DNA of 64,000 bases from Saccharomycopsis crataegensis. Its lineage: Eukaryota; Ascomycota; Saccharomycetes; Ascoideales; Saccharomycopsidaceae. The notes below the pieces were generated by a model, which worked only from the letters and a program-made list of their open reading frames with translations, was not told the DNA's origin and made no database searches. The translations under genes and the position numbers were made by a program. Below, one piece after another: positions 52,085 to 60,924 of this stretch (the stretch's first letter is position 1; the number at the start of each line of letters is the position of its first letter). Where the stretch lies: the NCBI RefSeq assembly GCF_037102585.1, contig NW_027043824.1, positions 558,001 through 622,000 on the forward strand, in the 5' to 3' direction.

Positions 52085-53739
52085 TTAACCGGAAAAGAAA
52101 AATCCAGGTAACGAGAGCGGATCAGGTTTCAGTAAATTTCTCAGAAAATTCTTGTTAGACTCTTCGAAAAACCCATCATTGGTCAATAAGGTCAAATTAA
52201 TATCTTTCTGGCGATCAGTATTCAAGAATAAATCAAAACATTTCCCTGAAATACTTCGATTGATTATTTTGTCTCTGAAACCTGTTGCTCACTTTCATTG
52301 ATGGTGATGAGTCCCGGGTAGATATCAGCAGTATTTGTGGCACCCGAAAGGAATGGATTAATGGCAAAATCTCCATTGTTATTTCCATATTCACCTGTCA
52401 TAAATCTTTCAGCAACGTGTCCTTCAATGGTAGGAGCTGGATTGGTGGACGGAAAAGATAACTCATTGGTATTATCATTGCTATTCCTATTCTCATAACT
52501 GATACAAATAGCTCCCAATGGGGTTTATGGACTATTTTGATTCAAACTGAAAAAAATTTTGTTCAAAGATAAAGAATTAAAATCACCAGTGAAGAGATTC
52601 GGTAGCAGCACCACTATTACCATCATCGTTATTTTACGAGCGTCAGAAAAATATGGAAGTAGTTGATAAATGCAGCGACCATCCTTTAGGCATACAATTA
52701 TCATCCACATCTGGTACAGTATGTGAGTCCATATATATTTGAATATTCACCATGATATTGATCGTTGATATTGATCTTTAGGTGAGCATCATAAAACTGA
52801 TATAATAAATAGAATGCATCCTCATCAGTTATCAAGGGTTGTATTTTGTATGCAGTTCGAGAAACTCGCGAATGAAATATTTGACGCAATAGGGTTTTAT
52901 GAATAAGGTTGAAACTTTAATCCTTCAAATCAACTAGAATTCGTATTTGATGATTTTCACTAAGTTTTCAAAGAAATGAGATGTGCTTCCATGACAAGCG
53001 GTTTGAAAATCTCATAATTTTTTCCGGTTCTTTGTTTAATCCAATTAATGGTGGCATCACACTAAACACTGAAGCAGAGGTTATCGATACAAGTTTGAAA
53101 AGAGATTTGAATTCGATGCTATTTGTCCTCCTATTTATATCTCCTTCTTCTTTTCCTCATATTTATCCTCATCCTCTACTTTTTCAAATTCTATTTCATT
53201 AATATTTTCTATTCTTCTTCTCTTGTAGATGATGCAAATAATTTCTTGGAACTAACTGAGCCCCCCAGTGAATTCCTCTTTACCAGAACGGACTCTGGTA
53301 TAGTTGTTATTGGATCATTACTAACTTCAAAAGTCCCATTTCTTTCAAATCTCAGAATTCTTTCATTAATGCTGTTCAATTTACGATCAGCCCCACAAAC
53401 TCAGAGCAACTCTTTGAACAATACACTCGTGTTAACGTTTGTTTGCGAAGCATGTACCAACGTATTTAACATTATGGGGGCCAGGTTGTAACTTTTCGGG
53501 TCATTATTCATTGGTGGTGTATTCTCCAGAGGTGGTGTAATCCCTAGAGATGGGGCATTCTCGGTAGGCAGTCGTCTCTTAAATACTGCTCGTCTCTTTT
53601 TGACAGAAGTGTAAAAGCATTCAAGTCCTCGATCACAACAGTGACCGCAAGGTTTTTCCCCCGAGCACTTGGTTTTCTTCTTTCGATAGATATCACAAGC
53701 AAGTAAGGGATATTTTTTTATTATTGATGTTGGAACCAT
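52085..53739 (-). pseudogene. Decayed Zn(II)2Cys6 transcription factor gene
   Basis: The N-terminal 112 codons (53739 down to 53401) hold a zinc-cluster DNA-binding region: ACDIYRKKKTKCSGEKPC then GHCCDRGLECFY. The second of the six zinc-binding cysteines is Tyr (C-x2-Y), which would break the cluster. Downstream, protein-like stretches appear in different minus-strand frames: one with AYKIQPLITDEDAFYLLYQFYDAHL near 52800, one near 52264-52518, and a C-terminal run (FDLFLNTDRQKDINLTLLTN and FFEESNKNFLRNLLKPD) ending at TAA 52085-52087. The frames are separated by stops, and the total length is short for such regulators. The lost Cys plus several frame changes argue for a dead gene rather than introns. 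Host regulator family; target unknown. Confidence 0.75.
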
Positions 53740-54570
53740 TTGCGATCACCGTCGATAGTAGTGGCGGTGGGGAGGGGACCCAAGATATTGATGAACCTTG
53801 GAGCTCGAAGGCCCCAGGTTTTGGTGAGCTTCGGAGGCGGTGGAGGAGGGGTTAGCACGGTGACGTTCAAGTTCTTCAGATTAGTATCATTAAAATCCAT
53901 AACCCTCCACGGCCGAGACAATCAATACCTAGCTGAGCAGAGAGAAGGTGCTCCAGACGCGAATATAAAATTTCAGTGATGTCTTTTTTTTCCACCCTGC
54001 AAAAGTTATTGAACCCTATTGTTTCGACATATTTGACAAAAATGCTGTGGGCACCATGATACTAACTTTTATTATTAAAATGGATAAATAAGAATCATCT
54101 TTTTTCACGATATTGTAAGCGATATGAGGATCATCTCTTTTACATGATGATATAAAATAATACAAAGTATAGAATTAAAGAACCGTAATACCAGACACTA
54201 AATAATACACAAATGTTATAAGAAAATCCGTATATAATATAAAAGGAGAAGAGTGAAACGTTTGAATATGTTTTTTGTTTTTGTTTTTTTTGTTATAAGT
54301 TGTTTTTCCGATGTCTTTTCTAATCAATAATTTCCAAACCACTATAGATCACCGCTAAAATAAAATAAAAATGAAAAATAAAAAAAGAGAAACACAAATA
54401 AAAAAAATAATAGACACAGGAAGATAAATATAAAAAGTAGAAAGAAGCCCCAACAAAAAAAAAAGGGTATTTAGAACATAATATCAAATCATTTGTCCAA
54501 GGGAGATAGAAAAAGGATTCCGCCTTGAAAAGGTTTAAAACCATTTGGAACAAATCGAGGTGAACATCAT
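53740..54570. other. Region between the decayed factor and AZF1
   Basis: Contains a GGAGGCGGTGGAGGAGGGG purine tract near 53829 that gives a Pro run on the minus strand, and A/T-rich DNA near AZF1's 3' end. No gene was called. A frame upstream of the pseudogene start (53721-53921) may be part of its old 5' region. Confidence 0.5.
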
Positions 54571-55788
54571 TTAGGATGGTGGGGGATTGCCATTGAACCC
54601 ATATCCTGGTGCAAGATTCACTCGATAATTTATTCCCATTTGTGTTTGGCCTGGTGGTGGAAGATAATACCCTGATTGAGCCCCCGGTGCTGCACCACCT
54701 AAAGTCGTAGGATACTCATTACCATCAAATTGCCCCGGTACCTGAGTGCCAGGAGGGAGCATGGCACGATCACCGGTTGGGTCCAGTTGATCGTTTGCTT
54801 GCTGGAATTTGTCAATTTCTTTATTTCTAGCATTGGCCTTACCCATTCCTTTCCTTCCACGTCCCTTGATTCCCTTGTTCAGATTCTTATAAATATTCAA
54901 AAAATATTCAATGGTTGACCTCTCATCTGGAGGAAGATGATAAAGGTCTTCTCCGAGAGTGGCAAGGCGATTAGTAAGTTCAAGAACGGTTTGGGAATGG
55001 AATCGGTTCTGATGGGCTTTAAGATTCCCAAGTTGGGTGAATGCCTTATCGCAATTATCAAGTTTGCATTCAAATGGCTTGATGTGCGAGTGAGTCAACT
55101 TATGAGCCGCTAAATTACCTTTACGAGAAAAGCATCGGCCACATTCATCACATTTGAACGGTCTTTCCCCAGTATGAGATCTTAAATGGGTTCGTAAATT
55201 CCCGCCTTGAGTAAAAGTTTTCCCACAATGTTCACACTTAAATGGTTTAAGTCCAATGTGCAGCCTAAGATGAACTTCAAGATGGGTAGACTGGGTGAAA
55301 TTCTTGAAACAATATTTACACTGGTACTTCTTCTTGGCGTTTGCTCGGGATTTGATTTTATCAATGCCTCCCACAAGTTCAATAGTTGGAGGAAGTACTT
55401 CACCATCATTAAGAATCAGGCCATCAGGAGCCTGTTGGATTTGCTTTTTTACCCCTTTAGCCCGCGCCTGAATTACAAGCATAAGCTGGTCAACTTTAGT
55501 AGCACCCAAAAGTGGTTTGCCATCCTCGGTTTGCGGTCCAGCATCTTTGACTGGCAATAACTGTTGGGCTTGAGTTCCTGATACTACTTGTTGAGATGGA
55601 CTTTTGAATTCTTGTTTATCAGAAGTTGGAGCCATCATCAAAGAACTATTTGGCGGAGTAGTCTGAGGTATTGGTGGGGTACCGGCACTGGTCTTCTGAC
55701 CAGTGGTGTTACCAACTGGTTTGGGAAATTGATATTTTGGAGGAGGAACGGTACGAGCCTGTTGAATTCTTTGGGGTATTGGAGGTTG

Positions 55789-55827
<39 letters not shown>

Positions 55828-57081
55828 TTGTTGTTGTTGTTGTTGCACCGTCTGTAACTGTTGTAGTTGGTCTTGCAGTACATTATTATAAGCAGATTCG
55901 TTTACGTTTTTCAATTTTGTTTGCCTAAGACGCTTTCGATCACCATATTCGCCAGACGTCTGCCGTTGGTGCTTTCTTTGATTGGCAGCATCTCTTTCAT
56001 TAATTGGGAAAAGTTTCAGTTCTTGTTGGTTGATGTTCACGTTATCCAGAAGGTAACTCTCCGGTTTCCCTTTGACGTCGGTCGAATTATTTCTAGATAC
56101 TTGTGGGGCAAATTGTAAATCACCACTCATCCCTTTCATAACACTGTCACGCTTGAAAAAATTGTCGAAATCACTATTTATGTCTCCCATTCCTAGACTT
56201 GGTAAATAATTCGAGTTTCTTCTCCCAACATTGCCAAAGTTAAAGCTACCAATTGATGGTCGATGATAGAACCCTGCACCTGGAGGTGATTGGACATCAC
56301 CTGGATAACTAAAGATATTATTTAGAGACGGGTTTCGAGAACTCCCTGGATTGTGATTCCCACCACCTGCCGATATCGTGGAAGACCCAGTGGCATTACC
56401 AGTTGATGAGCTATTCAGTCCATGGTTTGAAAAAACTTCAGTATTGAATATCGGGCCGGGATTTCCTGAAGAAGACCCTCCAGAACTATAGAATGAAGGG
56501 AGTCTTTCGTGATAATGTGCCGGTTGCGAAGAAGAATTGGTGTTGTTCGAAGAAAGTGCGCCAGTAATTGATGATTTTCGTGACTGAGACGGCTGTTGAA
56601 TTGGTGAATGCGAATTACTACCAGGACTGTTTTGTGCGTTGACTGTGGGGTTATTTGGGTTTGATATATTATGAGGGTTAGTTGATGTTGTTGTTGAAGG
56701 TGTTGATGTTGTTGTTGGTGGCGCTGCTGCTGCTGCTGATGATGATGAAATATTGAAATTAAGGTCTTGATTGTTGAAGTTCATTAACGAATTGTTTCGC
56801 AGACCAAGTGATACATTTTCGTTTAGTTGGGGCAAGAACGATAGTGAATCATCTCTGCCGTCACCAGTGGCAGAGTTCAAATTCTGGAATAATGTGCCAA
56901 ACGATAAGTTTCTTGAGTATCTAGCATTGGCAGGAAATGCGGGATTAGAAAAAGATCCATGGGACACTGAGCCAGGTTTGTTGTTGGATGCTTGACTGCT
57001 GTTGGAGCCAGAATTGATGGAGTTTTCCGTAGCCCCGGAAGATGAGGAACTCTTGTTTACTGTAGCCATCGGAGACTTCAT
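54571..57081 (-). CDS. AZF1: Azf1-like C2H2 transcription factor
   Basis: The 836-residue protein resembles Azf1, the carbon-source-dependent activator (CLN3 on glucose, cell-wall genes on other carbon). The first 400 residues are rich in Ser and Asn. A long Gln run lies near 409-430 (CAG/CAA repeat). Four C2H2 fingers occupy about residues 584-700: CKYCFKNFTQSTHLEVHLRLH, CEHCGKTFTQGGNLRTHLRSH, CDECGRCFSRKGNLAAHKLTH and CKLDNCDKAFTQLGNLKAHQNRFH. The last finger has the longer C-x4-C spacing, as in Azf1, and is followed by the conserved helix TVLELTNRLATLGEDLYHL. The C-terminus is Pro/Gly-rich. Start at ATG 57081. A Reb1 consensus lies about 420 bases upstream. The finger order and tail make the orthology likely. 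Confidence 0.88.
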
Positions 57082-57636
57082 TCAATTCCGCAGGAACATA
57101 TATGGTCTTGACTGTAATGAATTATCACGCTTGAAGAATGGGAATGCGATAGGTGAAAAATGGGGCCAATGATACTATTGTGATGACAATTGGGGGATTA
57201 TTGTTTTGAGGAGCACCTGGTGGGTGGGGAAAAACAAACTGCTGGAAGTTGTATAACAAAAAGTAGTAATATGAATTGGCAAAGCCTAGAGTGGGACGCC
57301 TTGGAATAATGGTTATCGCTCGGGAAATCTTTGTTGACCAAATTAACCGATCTTTACTTATTTTCAAAGAAAAGAAAACTGAGATGTCAATAGATTCGCA
57401 CAGCAAAAAGAAAGAGGCGATGGCAATTAAGTCAAACTTGCTGCAGATAGCCGGCGGGGCCTTGTAACCACACAGAAAAGTGACACTGGGGTGGTGAACG
57501 TTACCCGGACACTCGTTGACAACCTCAGGCAGGGTGAGCAGAGTATCCGTGACGTTTGCCACCCATCTCCTCGTATCCCATATATTACACCCGTTATACT
57601 CTATATATATTGTAAGTAGCATTATATTGTAGTAGC

Positions 57637-57667
<31 letters not shown>

Positions 57668-57742
57668 TTATTACTATATCACTCTTGTATAGTATACATG
57701 ATAGTATATATCATATTAATAAAAATAGTTGAAAAAAAAAAC
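57082..57742. promoter_or_regulatory. AZF1 upstream region and TRP5 3' flank
   Basis: Holds a Reb1 consensus at 57501-57508 and a (GTA)n array near 57631-57666. No gene was called; the minus-strand frame at 57125-57622 has no recognisable feature. Confidence 0.55.
57501..57508. promoter_or_regulatory. Reb1 consensus upstream of AZF1
   Basis: TTACCCGG is the full Reb1 binding consensus, placed about 420 bases upstream of the AZF1 ATG. Reb1 often marks nucleosome-free promoters in yeasts. Confidence 0.55.
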
Positions 57743-59965
57743 TCATTTGTCTGGATGATCCTTGTTGAATCTAAGATCCCAGCCAATCTCCTCCCCAAAC
57801 TTTGGCAACACTTCGGCAACGGTTTGCACATCCTTGTCACCTCTACCAGAAACATTGATAATAATGTTCTGGTCTTTGCTCATGGTCTTGGCCAATTCAA
57901 CCCCTCCATAAACCGCGTGCGACGATTCCAAGGCTGGAATGATCCCTTCCAACTGACTCAACAACTTGAAACCAAGTAACGCTTGGGCATCAGTAGCAGC
58001 GACAAATGACGCTCTGCCACTTTCCTTCCAAGCAGCCAATTCCGGTCCAACACCAGGATAATCCAACCCAGCAGAAACAGAGTGGGTATCATGCACTTGC
58101 CCATCGTCATCCTGTAACACAAAAGTCTTGACCCCGTGGAAAACACCAACACGACCAACTGTCAAAGTAGCAGAATGATGGTCAGAATCAATACCAGAAC
58201 CACCGGCTTCCACCCCAACCATCTTGACCGACAAGTCATGCTCGAATGGAGAAAACATCCCGGTACTATTAGAACCACCACCAACACAGGCAACAACCGC
58301 ATCTGGCAACTTGCCGTCGTTTAATTGCTTGAATTGCTCCTTGGCTTCATTACCAATGGTGCTTTGGAAAGTTCTAACCAAAGTTGGGTATGGATGTGGA
58401 CCAATGGCTGAACCAACAATATAGTGAGTGCTGTCCAAATTAGAAACCCAGTATCTAAAGGCTTCAGATGTAGCATCTCTGAGAGTCTTGGTACCGTTTT
58501 CAACGGCAACGACTTCAGCACCCAAAATACGGATTCTAAAGACATTAAGAGCTTGACGACGAACGTCTTCGGCACCCATAAAGATCTTACACTCTAGCCC
58601 GAACTTGGCACAAGCAGTAGCGGTGGCAACACCATGTTGACCAGCACCAGTTTCCGCAATAATCTTGGTCTTGCCCAAACGCTTGGCAAGCAACACTTGG
58701 GCAATGGCGTTATTGATCTTGTGGGAACCAGTATGGTTCAAATCTTCACGCTTCAACCAGATCTTGGCACCACCAGCATACTCGGTCAAACGGGCAGCCT
58801 CGTGCAATGAAGATGGTCTACCAATATAAGTGTACAATGATTTGAGTTCATCCCAGAAAGCTGGATCTTCGACAGCGTCATCGAAGGCATGTTCCAATTC
58901 AGAAAGACATTTGTGTAAAGCTTCTGGAACGTATTGACCACCAAATTGACCAAACATTGGGGAGAATTTGTGGACTTCTTGCACATCTTCGGCAATCTTT
59001 TTCTTGTTTGATGATTCATCGTCGGCAATTGGGGTAATTTCCTTACTGAAGGTACCATCACCTTTCAAAATGCTTTCAACGTATTTCTTAGCAGTGGCAC
59101 CTCTTTGGCCAGCTGGGGCATCGCCAACTAAACCGATGATCTTACTACCAATCACAACCCCATCAGCAGAAGAACCAGCAGCCAAGTAATGTTCTCTAGT
59201 ACTAATACCGAACCCAAGAGCAATTGGGGTTGACCCGGAAAACTTTTGGATTCTGGAGATAAGAGCATCAATACCTGTAGATAAAGTACCTGTAGCACCA
59301 GTGGTACCCATTCTAGACACGGCGTATAAGAAAGAATCGGCAATACCGCACAACACTTCTAATCTTTCATCAGTAGTAGATGGAGCAACTAATGGAACGT
59401 AACTAAGACCGTATTCATAACAACCGTTTCTGAATTGCACGGCAACTTCAGGAGGCAAGTCAACAACGATAAACCCATTGACCCCCGCTTCTTTAGAGGC
59501 TTTGATGAATTCGACTTCACCATAGTTCACAATAGGATTATAGTAGCCCATAAGGATAATAGGAACGGTGACACCAGAAGCACGGGCTTTTTTGACGAGT
59601 TCAAACACTTTGTCAACGGTCATACCGTTTTCAAGGGCTTTGGTGTTGGCAACTTGAATGGCTGGACCATCAGCAATAGGGTCGGAGAATGGAACACCCA
59701 ACTCGATCACGTCGACACCCCCATCTTGGAAACCTTTGATGATATCAACGGTATCTTCAATGGTTGGATACCCAGCTGTGATAAATGTGACAAGCGCAGC
59801 ACGGCCTAATAATAACACATGAGTCAGTATATATATTTATATCTATAAAATTGAATCATCCCCCAACAAAGAATGGCGTCATGAATCAAGTTGAATATTA
59901 TTCTATGGAAAAGACATACCTTCAGATTTGGCCTTGACGAATTGCTGTCTTAACTGAACGCTCAT
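57743..59965 (-). CDS. TRP5: Bifunctional tryptophan synthase, one intron
   Basis: Fused alpha-beta tryptophan synthase of 702 residues converts indole-3-glycerol phosphate and serine to tryptophan. Exon 1 (59920-59965) encodes MSVQLRQQFVKAKSEG; exon 2 (57743-59805) continues RAALVTFITAGYPT. The joined start matches S. cerevisiae Trp5 (MSEQLRQTFANAKKENRNALVTF). The alpha domain shows VIELGVPFSDPIADGP with its catalytic Glu near residue 60 and GTTGATGTLS. The linker runs to about 290. The beta domain holds FGGQYVPEALH, NHTGSHKINNA with the pyridoxal-phosphate Lys, AETGAGQHGVATA, and the phosphate-binding GGGSNSTGMF. The ATG-less extension seen in the intron frame (MLLLG) is not coding. TGACTAA elements lie upstream and a TGACTCA in the intron, suggesting Gcn4-type general amino-acid control. 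Very confident. Confidence 0.97.
59806..59919 (-). other. TRP5 intron (114 bases)
   Basis: GTATGT donor at 59919-59914, TACTGAC branch point at 59829-59823 and TATTAG acceptor ending at 59806. The exon join GAA G plus GC CGT is in phase and restores the family N-terminus. A TGACTCA heptamer at 59826-59820 overlaps the branch point. Confidence 0.92.
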
Positions 59966-60924
59966 CTTATTATTATTATTATTATTGTTATTAAACAATA
60001 TTGTTCTCGGTGACAAATATAGTAAAAGAGAATGAAGTAGTTTAGGTTAGGATCTTAAGCGGGCAGAAAACTTCAAATTTCGGAAATCCTGAAATTTTTC
60101 AATTGATGGCTGCATTTAGTCATCTCCCCGCATCATTGCCCGGCCACCGACGGTCCACCGCAATGGGAGTGTTTCATGTCATCTTATTATCAGACACCGA
60201 CTGACTAACTCCGAATTGTCGCTATTATTAGTCACACTGAGTGGGTGCTAGACGTTTCTCTTTTCATTCTCTTTTAAATTAATTATAGCAAGCAAGTTCA
60301 GGCTTCTGCTAAGCATTTTTCCTAACCTTTTGCAAGAGTTAGTTAGTTATGACGTTTCCATATGCATATGGGGTCTACTACTGTACCTATTGAACAATAT
60401 CTATGGAAAATCAAGAAAATGGCGAAGGTAACATTAAATAGTAATAACTCTGATAAAAGAAAAATTTCTAGCCTGTGTCATAAATCATTGGTACTCATCA
60501 ATATCACATAATAACACATCATGGGGATAGGATGTGCTATTCAAGCTTGCCTTATTTTATCTTGACCTATTGGTTTTCAGTCAATAAAGGCACCCAGGTC
60601 TGGTGATTGTACTTGTAAAAAATAAATGGTTCAGAGAATGAATGCTATAAGTTTCTCTTTTAGAAGATACTACTAGATTATATGATAATAAATAAAGATT
60701 CCAGATCTATTTGCGAAACCTAAAGAAAATAAGAAAGAGAAAAGTATGAAAAAAAAATATAAAATCAACCGAAAGAATGGGTTGAAAAAGTAATAGTTAT
60801 GTAAGAGCTCTAGTACAAAACTGTAGTCTAAAAGAAGAATTAAAAGGAAAAAAGCATGGAATCAATTAATGACCCATTGGTAAGAAAAAGTCTATGGTGT
60901 TAAGGAAAAAGTATTCCGAGGGTA
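59966..60924. promoter_or_regulatory. TRP5 upstream region and adhesin 3' flank
   Basis: About 960 bases between TRP5 and the convergent-side end of the adhesin gene. An (ATT)n tract precedes the TRP5 ATG; Gcn4-like half-consensus elements lie at 60202-60234. The remainder is AT-rich with no gene. Confidence 0.55.
60202..60234. promoter_or_regulatory. Two TGACTAA elements upstream of TRP5
   Basis: TGACTAA at 60202-60208 and its inverse TTAGTCA at 60228-60234 differ by one base from the Gcn4 consensus TGACTCA. They lie about 240-270 bases upstream of the TRP5 ATG. Confidence 0.4.

Noticed and set aside
53721-53921. A proline-run frame just upstream of the decayed zinc-cluster gene
   Set aside because: The Pro run comes from a purine tract and the frame differs from the zinc-cluster frame; it is more likely old 5' flank than a separate gene.
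57125-57622. A 165-codon minus-strand frame upstream of AZF1
   Set aside because: No recognisable feature, and it covers the AZF1 promoter including the Reb1 site.
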